Both the position numbers and the translations under genes were made by a program. Positions 48,523-61,205 of a stretch of DNA of 64,000 nucleotides are shown here, in pieces (the first letter of the stretch is position 1; each line of letters begins with the position of its first letter). Location: the NCBI GenBank assembly GCA_000711775.1, contig ARYC01018383.1:1-64000 (forward strand). Direction: 5' to 3'. This DNA comes from Oxytricha trifallax (taxonomy: Eukaryota > Ciliophora > Spirotrichea > Sporadotrichida > Oxytrichidae). A model generated the notes under the pieces. That model was not told where the DNA came from. It did not search any database and saw only the letters and a list, made by a program, of their open reading frames with translations.

Positions 48523-49858
48523 ATGATAAATCGTCTATCTCATTATCAATAACTTCTAACTAGGTCTAGAGATAGTTAAAGAGCTTTAGTAGGCGTAGTG
48601 CAAATGTGCTCTACACCCAATATGGATGATAACTTCAAGAAAAATAAAAAATATATTGAAGAGTGTGCATCTAGGGGAGCTAAAATATTTTTAACAATAA
48701 TTTTCCCATTTTAAACTAAAAAAATCATTATACTATATTGAATATGTTACGATTTTATTGAGCTAAGATTGTTTGCTTGCCAGAAAATTTCCACTGCATG
48801 ACTTTGACTTATGCTTAAGGAGTTAATATTGCAGAAAAATTGGATGGAGACATCATAAAAAGATACAAACAAATCGCACTTGACAATCAAATTTGGCTTT
48901 CTTTAGGTGGTTTCCAAGAATAAGCACAAAACTTACTTAAGAGATATAGTAAGTGCATTAGAATTTCAAAGAAAAAGAATTTTCAGGATTAAAATTTAAC
49001 AAAATTTTTTCCATTCCTTTAAAAATAATTGCAATACAATCTGAAAAATTTGAGCTAAAATCATAACATGTTGAATGTATTTTATATAGATACACACTTG
49101 TTGATAAACGAGGAGGGCAACATAGTTCAAACTTATAGAAAATTGCACTTATTTGACGTTGATTTGACTCACAGAATCCCCGGAGCTACTCCTATTAAAG
49201 AAGATAAATATATAGAGCCAGGCGACGAAATACCTGACCCAATTTAAACTCCAATTGGCTATGTTTGCCCATCTATTGTAAGATTAATTAAGGCATACAA
49301 TAAAAATATATTATAGTCTAATGATGTGAGATATCCAGAATTGTACAGGAGATATGTCTAGAGAGGTGCCTAGGTTTTGCTAGTTTCATCTGCCTTTTTG
49401 CTCAAAACTGGTGCTTCACATTGGGAGAGCTTACTTAGAGCCAGAGCAATTGAAAATTAATGCTATGTTGTGGCTGCTAATCAAGTTGGAGTGCATCATG
49501 AAAAACGGCAATTTTAAGTTTAAAATTAATAGAAATTTTAACCTATAATTTACAGAATATTACCCCCCCTTATATCACATTAGTTTCCATACCTAAAATT
49601 ATCTGTAATAAATGTTTAATATTTTAATCTTATGGTCATTCAATGGTGATAGACCCTTGGGGAGATATAATCGGACAGATGAGTGACAAAGAAGGGTGCT
49701 TTGTTTGTGAGATTGATCTGGAATATTTGGATAAGGTAAGAGGAAACATGGCTTGCATCACTCATATGCGCGGTGATGTCATTTATGGTGGCCAGGCTAA
49801 CAACACTATCAATCATGATGATGGCCTTTAAGATACTGATGGCCATCACATAAACTGA
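48523..49858 (+). CDS. Nitrilase-family hydrolase 2
   Basis: The start MINRLSHYQQLLTRSRDSQR at 48523 adds an Arg/Ser-rich, acid-poor leader that could target mitochondria. ALVGVVQMCSTPNMDD, VCLPENFHCMTLTYAQG, YRKLHLFDVDL, the segment DVRYPELYRRY and RARAIENQCYVVAANQVG follow. The tail YGHSMVIDPWGDIIGQMSDK runs to TGA at 49856-49858. Glu and Lys of the triad are clear; the Cys lies at the IES junction near 49275-49325, which I did not resolve. An IES at 49511-49627 (pointer ATTTTAA) joins KRQFQ to SYGHSMVID. Tandem paralogue of the gene before. Confidence 0.85.
49511..49627. other. 110-bp IES, pointer ATTTTAA
   Basis: The 7-bp repeat at 49511-49517 and 49621-49627 is in phase. Removal joins the body of nitrilase 2 to its C-terminal segment. 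Confidence 0.8.
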
Positions 49859-50390
49859 TTAAACCGAATTATACAAGTTTAAAGAATATTGATAAGATAT
49901 AATATGGAATAATTTTAGTTATTTGTAAAAGATAAATTTGTTAATTTCTATTAAGAATCTGACAAATCTGAATAAATAAGATTATAGTAGAAAGATAAAA
50001 GCAATAGAAATACAGTTAATAAAAAATCTATTGTAAATTTAAGAAAGCGGGTATTTTAAGATATAAAATAATTATAATATAAAACGAATTAATTGCTATA
50101 TTAAATTCATATTCATCAATTAATTAATTTAGTATTTTTACTTTGATATAAATTATTAATTATTTTTCTTTTTTTATCTTTAAAACATTTAAATTTTTCC
50201 ATTATTAATTATTTCTTAGTAGTATATCTGCATAATAAAAAATTATAGAAATAATGATAATTTTTAGATTTAAACTGAAATTATAAAATTCTTAAACATA
50301 TAGATTTCTTTCATTGAAAGGACTCTTAGCTGCATTAATTTATAAAATATCTAAAGTTATATGTACTTCCTTCTTCTCACAAATTGGGGT
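49859..50390. other. AT-rich spacer
   Basis: No gene seen between the convergent nitrilase 2 and RCC1-BTB genes. Confidence 0.5.
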
Positions 50391-53300
50391 TCAATGTCTG
50401 CCCTTGAATCTTCTCTTGCTTTCTTTGCCCACTCTTATAATCTTGAGTATTTCGTCTTTGTCTAAGTCTTCAAATCCAGAACTTGCAATTACTTCGTTAT
50501 GATTCTCCTCGGTAAAGAGTAGACAGGATTCCTTCAATCGCTCGCAGTTAAAGGTATTTTTGTTTCAATAGTTTTTGCTTAATAAATAGAAATTAATAAA
50601 ACAATCATTTTGGAATTAAATCCCTAATTTTATATTCAAGTATTGGCATATTTGAATATCTAGCAGACATTTTCAACATTTATATACTATGCAAGGATGA
50701 ATTCACATTTCTTCTTAAAACTGGCAACACTAAATCTGTCAGCAAGTGAAAGCAAATCGTATACTTGTTTAAGCTCAATGCGAAGAGAATCAGAATACAG
50801 ATGCTTTAAGAGAGTCAAGAAAATATCATAGGAAACATCAGTGAAATTTACTACTTTCTGTTCTTTTTCCTTGAAATCGTGGGAAAAGAGGGCTTCAAAA
50901 TAGCCAGATCTTGAAGCCAAAACAACCTAATGGCAGTAGATTCATTAAAATAGAGATTTCAAAGTAAATATAATGAAAACTTGAAAGATTTATATGTTAG
51001 ATTGGGTTACCATCAACAATCAGAGTAATATCACTGAATTCACTGTTGTTCAACATCCCAAGGAAATCTCTCTTTCCATCATTGAATTCCTCCAAGCCAC
51101 CGCTCCCACTGCTGCTACCATCAAGTACATTCTGCTGCATCCCCATGCTAGTGTTTCCTCCATTGTTTCCGTTGCCTCCAGTTATAGATTAATTGTCATT
51201 ACCATATTGATCATTAGAGTTGGTGTTGCCCTTCTTTCTTTAATTGGCTTGATTTTGCTTGGATTTATTCTACTGCTATTGTTATTGTTATTGTTACTAA
51301 GAATTGTTAGTATTTTCTCTGTTTATTCTTGGTTGCGCGCCTTGTTTCTCTTCTTCAAGTGAGGATTGATTTAATTAGTGATTAGTGTTTATATGAGGGG
51401 GTTGCGACTAATTGTAAGGTTAGGAAGGCAGTTATAGCTGCTGTTAATGTTGTTGATTCATTAGTGGAGCTATTTAATTTTGAGTTGGAGAGTTTGGATT
51501 CAAGGATGTTCCTTCAAATAAGTCTAATACTATTGACTTGTCAATCGTCTACTTGTATAATTCACTGTCCATAAACCAAAATAGGATAAAATGCAGTATT
51601 TACCATATTCAGCTTTTAATCTTAAGTTTAATTAAGACTCTTCCATCTGGCAAGAACATAAGCCCCTAGAGCATATTATTCAGTTTTTATTACATTTTTT
51701 TATTCTTTTTGCTGCTCTAACCACTACTCTGAGAAACCTATTGCACAGCTCTGCCACTGCTTCGAATCACATTGTTTCCATCTCTCTATTCCAAATCATG
51801 CAAAGGTTTATTAGTTGATTTTCTTAGTGCTTTTGGGTTCTAAGAAGACTATGCTAAACCACTTCCTGAATATTTCAATGCAATTAGGTTGGAGCAATCG
51901 AAAGATTGGACCATGAGTTCTTTGAAGTGGACTTCACAAGCTTTAAAGAGAGATTCCAAATTATATTATTTAGCTAGTTTAATGATTTAATAAACCAAAG
52001 AACTAAGATTTGGGTTAAGACATTTTGAAAATATATAAAATCTTTTATTGGTGGGAGGCACAATTTATCAATTAACCAAACAATTAATTAACTTATTGAT
52101 TTTATAATCTTTATACGTATTTCTTAATTCTTATACTATTAACGAGGTTTAAATTATAAAATAAGAAAACTAACAAATATAAAACATTAAATTAAGGCAA
52201 CAAAAAGAAAAATTTTATATATAAAATGATCTCTATCATTTCAGTTGAGTCAGCAACTGCATCAAGCACATTCAAGTCATCTAAATATATGTAATCAACA
52301 ATCTTCCTAAAAGCTTCATACTGCACGCTTCCATTGAAATCTATCACAAGCTTATCGTCTTATTAAGTGATCTTAAACTATGAATTTCTTTCCAAAAACA
52401 ATGATGCGAAATAAACTATCCAAAATAAACAAGGAATGAACTGTCTTTAAATCAATTTTACACTATAAATTGAAAATTTTTAAAGGTTTAGATTGATTTG
52501 TGAGTAATAATGCACTTATGAGCATTAATTTTAGTGTTAACAATAGTTTTCTCTTTTTCTCTCCAATACTGATCGTTCAAAACATTTTAGTGTGAGTTCA
52601 GAGCTTATGAGCTATCGTTCTAGGCATCCAGCATGTCAAAGTCTTCCTTCATTTCTTCGTCTGAGCTGTTCTCAAGTCCTTAACCTGTTGCCTTTGAATG
52701 TATACTAAAATGTATATTTAGGGGAGGGTAAAGATATGAGATTATACATTGTTATTGCCTGAATATAGTTGATGGTATTATGCTCATTAATATTAGAATT
52801 AGCAGTCATTAAATTTTAACCAACATTGTTCTATTGATGATAGCCAATGTTTGAAGTTTAGCTTATGATAGATTGAGTGTTAGACCCACCCCCAATCATA
52901 TTTTGGTTATTGGTTGATTGACCACTTATTTAATTTTATCCTGCATTTGTACTGGTATTGTTTGTTGCTATTTCGACTGTAGTGTAAAATCCCTTAAATA
53001 CCACATCACAGTACTTGCTCTGCATGAAACTTTAGTAGACGTCTTGCATGATACTTGAGGGGTGAGGCTCTACAATGCAGATGTTGTGGACACCTCCACT
53101 TGAGATTTTTATTATTTTTCTTGGGAGGAGAGATTTAATGAGCTTAGGTTGCATACATAAAGAATCAATTCCATAATCGGGTAGTAATGTTCTGGAGAGA
53201 GAAGATTTAAAGTTTTATTAAACTTACTGAATAAAGAGAATATTATTATATTGGAATTTCTAAAGCTTTTAAAGAGTTCTAGAATGTTTTGTAAAATATT

Positions 53301-56300
53301 TTAATAACCAAAATTTATAGGATTTTTATTAACATATAATTTTTAGCAACTACGCCATCGTATATTGGAAGTTAGTTTTTCCTATAATTAATACTGCTCG
53401 TTAAATTTTAATTCAACTATTTATTTTTTGCCTCTTAAAGAACAATTAAAAGTTTCACTATTAAATATTAAAACCTTAGTTTCTTGCTTAAAATTAAAAA
53501 TAAATATTATTAAATCTTGACTTTAAATTTTTTTTAAAGCTTTCAAGAGTTCTTATTAATATAATAATTATTTTAATTCATATATTTAATAAATTTTAGT
53601 TGAATTTAGCATTTTATTTTTAAAAAATCCAAATTTATTAGACTGCTAGCCCAAAATCCTATGGTGAGAAAAGGGAAGGCGGAGAGTTCAAAGGATTTGA
53701 AACATCATCCATTTATGTATTTCCTCCATGACTCATATTGTGCTATGAGTTGAAGCTATAATCTCTTCTTTCGTTTGGAGTAAACTAAAATAAAACTAAT
53801 AAAATTAGCACAATTGATATTAACACAAGTATATCGGGTGGTGAGTCGCTGTTGCTCATAAAACTATAAGGATTACTCTCTATAGAATTTTTAGGGAAAA
53901 TTATTTCCTCATAGCCACCCTTCTTGCCTCTGCCTTTCTCTAATTCTTTAACATATTAACCAAGCTGTCCGCATGTATTACCACCAAAGGAATATAGATG
54001 ACCCCCTTCAGTTAGTGCAAGTGTATGAGTTTCTCCACATGAAATGGCAACAATCTTTTTATTCATCAAAGCTACTACTTTCTAAGGGAATGGTTGATAT
54101 GGCTTGTTATCTGTATTTTTTGGTAAATCTCTGATATCATCTAATCCAAGTTGGCCATATGTAGCCTCTCCCCAAGCATAAACATGCCCTTCTCTAGAAA
54201 GAGCCATTGAGTGTGAGTCACCGCATGATAGAGACACTATGAAGATTCCTTGTAGACTTTCAATCTAAAGCGAATATAAATTGGTTGATAGAGCTTACCT
54301 TTTTAGGAACTGGCATGAAAGGGCAAGAATCGACATCTAAGGGCATCTATGAGATATTACCAAATCCTAGTTAACCACAGGATCCACCTCCGAAACAGTA
54401 AATTTCACCTTGATCTGTTAGGACCATAGTATGTACATCTCCGCAAGAAGCATGAATGAGCTTAAATGGTTTTAATGCCTAAAAAAATAAAAGATAAGGA
54501 TTTGTTAATTTTTAGTAAAACCTTGACTTATAAAGCAAGATAATCTAAAATGTATAAAAAGCTTTTTTAAATAATGACGTTATATTTCTATTGGTTGTTA
54601 TTTTACATGAAGGACAGATTCCTTAAAATTCATATTGCTTACGAATAAGAAACTTCAGTATTCTTTTTCTTATGTTCAAAGTAAACTAAAGCATAATTTA
54701 ATTTAGAGTTAAATTTATAATTGGATCCATAATTTAATTATATTATGAAAAGTTTACTTAACAACATAATCATGAGATAACATTCCAATAAATAGTGATA
54801 TAAGCCAGAAGAGAGCATGAGTTTCAACAAAAAAGTTGATTAAGCCTGGTCCAGGACATAATCCAGCAAAGCCCCATCCGATACCAAATAAAGCAGCTCC
54901 ACAAAGAAGTTTAAGGTCAATTTTTCCATTTTGAGGAACTGAGAACTTTTCACCATACACTGGATATGTTCTTTTTTAAATAAAGTGAAAAGTGAAAATG
55001 TTTATTGATACAGCACTCCCCATTACGAACATCAATGTGGGGTCCCAAATCTCACTGTCTATTATTAGGAAATTTAGGATTTTTGATATTCTACACATTC
55101 CTGATATCAAAAGACCTAAGCCAAAAATAAGACCAAATAGATAGTTCCATAAGAAATCTTTCCTGGGGATAGATTCCTTATGCTGGATGAAAATGTAGAC
55201 AGCAATAATATGCCCGAGAACCAAAATTGCAAATGTGAGCCATTTCCAAACAACCTCATATGTCTCTCCAAATTCTTCTCCATTTCTGAGAAATGGTTCA
55301 TGATATTTAAGGGATGCTAATCCGAAACCAGTAAGCATAAAAGTTCCTGTTGCGACTATTGAACGTGTAGCCAACCTAGGAATTCCACAGACTCCATGAC
55401 CGCTTGTGCAACCATTGCCCATTCTAACCCCAACTCCTGTAAGAACACCCCCAATAAACCAAGCCGCAATATGTGTTTATTTCATAGCCAAAGCTTCTGT
55501 ATCGAACATTGGGAAATAGTATCCGCCTCCTAAGTCTATATATGAACCGAAAATGACTTGTAAAATTTTAGGGATAGTCAATAGACCTAGGATAAAGTGA
55601 TATTTGTAATAGAAACCATTTTCTTTATCAATTTTAATGACTGAAGTTAGCATTCCGCTTATTCCTGTTATTCTTCCATATAAAAGCAAGTTTAGTGTGG
55701 ATGATATAATTTTATATAAAATTATAACAAAATAATCATTAAATTATAAAGCTATTAAAGCCCCTCCTATTACTGCCTATATAACCTCTTGAGAATTCCA
55801 ATAAACCATTATGAGTTGTAATTTGTAAAATATATTGTTCTTTAATTTAAAGTTGTTGTTAATTTAAAATAAAACTATTTTTAATTCAATTTATAAAGTT
55901 TTTTTATTAATCATATAAATTTACTCAATTTAATCATGATTTATTTATATTTTCTTTATAATCAATATAAATCTTTTACAAAATTTTATATTTTTACATA
56001 ATAAATTTTTAATAATTATGTTATTTATAATATAGTCTGAACTCAAATTTTCCTCATTATTTCATATGAATAATGTAAATAAATTAATTCTTTTTATTTA
56101 AAAACTTGACTTACTGTTACACACCTAGGAATAGGTTAGTATGGATAGCCATCTTCATCAGCTGGGAAACTGGAAGTATCAGGGTGTCCAAGTTGCCCAC
56201 ATGCCCCTGCACCCCATGAGTACAAATGACTTACAATAATAAAACACAGAAATTATCTATGAAATTGATTGGAATACAATGTTTATAATATTTAAATAAC

Positions 56301-57580
56301 CATTGTTGAGGACTGCGACAGTATGAGCCTTCCCACACGCTACTTACTTGACTTCTAAGTTTTTCAACACCACTATGAGTTTTAATGTTTTATAACTCTA
56401 TAGTTTAAATTTTTTTAAGATGAAATATTGCATAAAAGGAGTCGTTATATATATAGTTTAGGCTTTGGCTGATAAGGGCAGCCATCCTCATCCTTGGGCA
56501 TAGCTGAAGTATCTGGGTGACCAAGTTAGCCACAACCGCCGCCTCCCCAAGAATATAATTTTCCATCTTAAGTTAATGCAACTGTGTGTGCATCACCACA
56601 AATATAGATAAATATAAGATTAGTTATTGAAATTATAAAATACTACAAGTGTGATTTAAGATTTCTTAACAAGCATAACATAAATTTAAAGATACACAAG
56701 CAATTTAGATAACTTTAACTGATTAGAGTAGTTCAATAATTCTAGGCGTAGGCTGATAGGGATATCCCTCAACATCAGTAGGTAGATCTTTCATCGAGGC
56801 CAATCCAAGTTGCCCACAAGCACTAAAAGCTCAAAATTTAGCAATGAATTATTAAAATGATATTCTGACTTACCTAGCACCCCAAGAATATACGTTGCCC
56901 TTGATATCTACTGCGACAGTGTGCCCGTCTCCCCCTGCTACCTAGTAAATTCCTTTGTTTCTTAGCATGTCAATCTCTAGTGGATGTGGCTATATTAATT
57001 TTAATTTTAGATCAATTAATTGAAAGAATAATTGGTAATGATGGTAAAATATTATTAAGTTTGACTATAATTATCGCAGTTTAAGGATATTTTAACACAA
57101 TTAAATTTGCTTTATGTGTAAAATTTTGCATTTTCAAATTTTTTGTTGATTATATTGTAGTAATAGCATATAAGCGAGAAAACTTACTTAAAAAGGGTAT
57201 CCCTCTCTATCTTTTGGCATCATTGAAATCACCTTTCCGCTATAGCCCAATTAGCCCATCTCCCCAGAACCCCAAGTGTACACATCCCCCTTGTCGTTTT
57301 AGTATCAGCAGTAGTGCTTGAAATAGAAATCGAAGTCATTTTTGCAATTATTAGGAGTAATCTTTTGGCCAGTGCTCGAACTGATCATACTATTGTTCTA
57401 AACCATCACAGATCCTAAAATAAGTTTGATAAGTAAATAATTAGAAATATTTATATATAATGTAAAACTCTTTAATCAAGAAAATTTCTTGAAATATACG
57501 AAAGATTACGAGAGCATAAAATGTTATAAAGAGTGTTTATTTATAGAATAGAAAATGTATTAAAATGACTTACTCTGCAT
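50391..57580 (-). CDS. RCC1-propeller protein with two BTB domains
   Basis: The start at 57580 (MQ, intron 57415-57573, then RSVMVQNNSM) leads to about seven RCC1 blades: [92 protein letters not shown] and [15 protein letters not shown]. After a linker a first BTB appears (about 53040-51830: [26 protein letters not shown]), then an N/Q-rich stretch, then a second BTB ([30 protein letters not shown]) with a BACK-like tail; TGA at 50391-50393. RCC1 plus double BTB recalls IBTK- or LZTR1-like cullin-3 adaptors. The role is inferred. A 1.6-kb IES between blades 4 and 5 holds another gene. Confidence 0.85.
54676..55809 (-). CDS. YeeE/YedE (DUF395) family membrane protein
   Basis: The start [20 protein letters not shown] at 55809. 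After a 66-bp IES is removed (TATAAA pointers 55679-55684 and 55745-55750) the frame reads [14 protein letters not shown]. Then [20 protein letters not shown] with the conserved Cys of the pore, [16 protein letters not shown], several more helices, and a second repeat half [18 protein letters not shown] with a conserved Cys. The bacterial relatives (TsuA/YeeE) move thiosulfate. The family is mostly prokaryotic but occurs in scattered eukaryotes, so ancient transfer is possible. The frame stays open to TGA at 54676-54678. The gene sits wholly inside an IES of the RCC1-BTB gene on the same strand. Confidence 0.88.
55679..55750. other. 66-bp IES, pointer TATAAA
   Basis: TATAAA at 55679-55684 and 55745-55750, in phase for the YeeE/YedE-like gene. 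This is an IES within a gene that is itself inside an IES. Confidence 0.7.
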
Positions 57581-58039
57581 TTTTGTTGGTCTTATGTAAA
57601 TTATTAATAATTCTATAGTTTTTAAATTAAATATTATTATATGATTTTTGAAATCACTCTATATTTGCATTTTCATTTATCCTATTTAAAAATAGATATT
57701 CCCTAATTAATTATTAAATCTAATATTAACACTAGATATTAATATCCCATTTAATAAATAAATTTATTTTCGTATTATTTATTTGAACATCAGATAAATT
57801 TACAAAGAATTTTAAGAGTAAAAATAAATTTTATTTCTAGATTCAGCAGGAACTTAATAGAATTAAATGAAAAAGTCGAATATTTTACAGCATAAATTAA
57901 ATTTAATTAAAGATTAATTTTGCATTAAAATTTTAGTACACTTTCAATCAACAATTCTCAAGTATCATATAAAAGTGTTATAAAATGTTAATGAATATTA
58001 CAAATGATGATATTTGGTATTAAATTTTAGAAAATATCA
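57581..58039. other. Divergent intergenic spacer
   Basis: AT-rich DNA between the RCC1-BTB start and the low-complexity gene start. No gene seen. Confidence 0.5.
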
Positions 58040-60727
58040 ATGAAGTAATAAGAAGCTATAAAATCACCTAAAAATTCATTAGCATCCAGAAATTTAATGA
58101 CTAGTCCATCCAGTAATACTTAGTAATCGACTCGCAAGGATTTTAAATTTATATGTTAAAAATCTGTATTTTAATGGAATATTTCTAATCTTAGTTTTTA
58201 AAAAGGGTGTAGTGGGACCAGGAGGTAATTTCTCATAGAATAATTAGAATTAAGCAAGAAAAACTTAAGAGATTATTGCGGAAAAGATTAAGACTCAAAG
58301 ATAAGCATTAGTTGACAAGCAGAGATAAACTTAAATGCTATTTTATTAAAATGACTATGAAAATTCTCATTAATATTGTTGATAATTATTGACTTTATTA
58401 GTTCTCTCCAAACATATAGCAACCAGATATTAAGAAGCCAGCATGGGAACGGTTGATTGAGCGATCTTTTGACCCCAAAACAGCTCAGTTTATGAAAAAC
58501 TACAAAGAAACGTAGAAATAATTGGATAAGTAGCACACGAGAAACATGCAGAAAATGTATGGGACTACAGGAAATAATTTCAATGGAGCTGGAGAATCCA
58601 CGATTCATGAAACTTAAGCTTCTACTTAAATATTATCTTGAATTGTTTGGATTTACTATAAAATTTTATCACAATCTTAAACTAGTATAATTGATTCATT
58701 TACATATGAAAATAAATTTAAAGTTTTAAGCATAAACGTAAACCATAAAATAAATAGCCAGGACAGCAGCTCAATCCCCAGCAAAAGGAGCAGCAAACCT
58801 AATGTCACCGAAAAGATCAATTGACAATTACTAAAACATGACTATGAATTAGACCCAGAAAATGTTTAATGGCAGGCCACCCAGAAGTGATAAGAAATCG
58901 AAAACTAGCTCCAATTAAAATTTAAAGCCAAATTTGAGCACTGCAGTTTAATCTCTTAATACCACTTAAAATGAAGCTAAATTTAGTAAGCTAATGGAGT
59001 ATCATCATTATAAACTAAAATGTTATTTTTATATAGTACTTTAGTATCAATTAAAGAATGGATTAGGATTTAGCAAAGAAAAGGATCATTGCTGCATGAC
59101 TTAGCAGAATAGTAATTAAAATTCTTTTATGATGAGCAGTCCGATAAGACATGTTGATTCTACAATGATAGCAGAGCAGAGAGTTTTTAGTTAACCTAGG
59201 AAATAAACACATGCTTGGAAAGACCTGTAAATTTTTATCTAATCCCACACCCTAAATACTTTCAAATGAAAAGTAGATTGGGATTAAATTAACCTGATGG
59301 ATAAGACTTCAGATTGCAAAGTACAAAAGAGTGATGCAAACTATAGTGAAAGAAGAACTGTAGAACAATTCCTATCTGGAAGGACATTGAACCCCATGAA
59401 ATATTCTCAGCATGCTAATTTACTTTTAATTGCAGAGCATAAGAAACAAGATAAGAAAATGAACTAATTGTCTTCATAAAAAACATCGAATAAAACTCAA
59501 GATGTAGATGGTATTACTGGCTGTAGGAGAAAAAAGAGGAGGTACTTTAAAAATAAGTCCCTTTGAATAATGTATTTTTATTTCTATATGATTATCAGAT
59601 TCATATCTTTATAATAATCAAAGCAAGATAATCTTAAAAAGAACTTTTTTAAAAAAATTCTTATAAAAAATAATAATCGTAAACAATGTTAAACAACAAT
59701 TGTGACAATCATTATTTTAAATAAATTTATATTTAAATGTTTTTTAATTTAAATTTTTATGGAATATAGAGTATAATAAATAAAAATATTTGAATAAAGT
59801 TCACCTAAGAAAGTCTAATGAAAGAGTTCATAAGCATCAATTCAAGATGGGATATACATATGAAGAACTTAATAAAATGAGTTAGGGAAAAGTTAATTAA
59901 AATTGAAAGATTTTTAAATATAAGAGGTATAAAATAGAAACGCCTAATAATATTTGTTTTTGCTTCAAACCATTTTATTATAGGGATAGAGTTAAACTGG
60001 AAATTTGACAAATTAGAGCCATTTCAATGATGGATTGAAATTGAACGATTCACAGCCTATTATCCTAGGATGCGGTACTCAATAAATTCTACTTTAAGAT
60101 AAAACGAACATCAGCTCTTAACCTAAGTAAGTATCAATCCATATACTTATTCATGCTTTATTAAAATCTCACATGTTTTATTAATTTTATTCTTTATATA
60201 GTCCTGGTAGATAGACAAAGAACCAATTAGATTTCTGTTCGAGTATTGAATGTTTGAAGCCTCAGTAAACCTTAAAAGATGCAATATATGAAACAGTTAA
60301 GCAAACAGGAAAGGCAAGACCAACAACTTGCAAAAGCAGCAATTAATCCTCTTTCTTTAATAGCAATATGGAAAATAATGGTGGCATGCATTCATAAAAC
60401 TAAGAATATGTCTCTTCATAAAGGAAGCGCCCAACTGACTAGATAGTTAAGCAGCAGTTTAATGAGAGAATAGAACGAGAGAAAGTTTATTCTTCTCATC
60501 AATATATTAGCAATTTAAATAGTTTAATGCGAGATTACGAATTTATCATTATTGACTTTTAGATTAATCAAACTCCAATGAGCGTGACAAATAAGTCTGC
60601 TTAGAAGTTTGATATGTTCACTAGAGGTGCTCGAAATGATGATAAGCCACTTTCGATGACAGGCAGATCAACTCCAACATCAGGAATGAAAAATGCTTTC
60701 AAGTCACAAATCGATAGACTCGGCTGA
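58040..60727 (+). CDS. Low-complexity Q/N/S/T-rich protein
   Basis: I do not recognise this gene. The start MKQQEAIKSPKNSLASRNLM at 58040 leads through a series of open segments: GPGGNFSQNNQNQARKTQ, KKPAWERLIERSFDPKTAQF, PAKGAANLMSPKRSIDNYQN, SSPIRHVDSTMIAEQRVFSQ, SERRTVEQFLSGRTLNPM, KDAIYETVKQTGKARPT and DKPLSMTGRSTPTSGMKNAF, with TGA at 60725-60727. The segments are separated by AT-rich interruptions, presumably IESs or introns. Many basic and Ser-Pro sites suggest a phosphorylated cytoskeletal or nuclear protein, but no domain shows it. Segment order is taken as linear; joins were not all proved. Confidence 0.6.
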
Positions 60728-61205
60728 GCATTTAATTGAGAGATTTAATTCAACCAGTTGGAAGGTAAATTTTTCGCAGATATTTTATTGTGTTTTACTC
60801 TGTAAACTAGCTCCAGTTTTATTATTTTTATTTGCTTTAATTCTTTTATTTTCTATTACACCTTTATTGAAATTTTAATACCAGAAGAATTTGCATATAC
60901 TTTAATTTAATGTAAAATGGAAAGTTTTAATTTACAAAAACAATGCAATTAATTTTAAATTTTAACTCTTAGTAACAAGCTATTGATATAAAAATATTTG
61001 TGAATATTTTACTATGCGTTTATATATTATAATTTAATCAATTACTATCATCAATGATATTATTTTCGTCAGTAGACCTTTGACCATTATAATTTCATGA
61101 TACTTTAAAATTAAATTTAACATATAAAAATATTAATTAAAATTATAGGAAATAGAAAATATAAAAAAAAGTGGCCCAAATTGACAAAAATAATGTTAAT
61201 TATAA
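60728..61205. other. AT-rich spacer
   Basis: No gene seen between the convergent low-complexity and TTLL genes. Confidence 0.5.

Larger units (their letters stand above)
54522..56113. other. 1.58-kb IES, pointer CTTGACTTA, with nested gene
   Basis: The 9-bp repeat lies at 54522-54530 and 56105-56113. It sits inside an intron: donor GTAAGTCAAG after IPRCVT, acceptor TTTTTTTAG before [13 protein letters not shown]. Removing the IES leaves a 53-nt intron and an in-frame join of RCC1 blades 4 and 5. The IES contains the complete YeeE/YedE-like gene. Confidence 0.8.
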
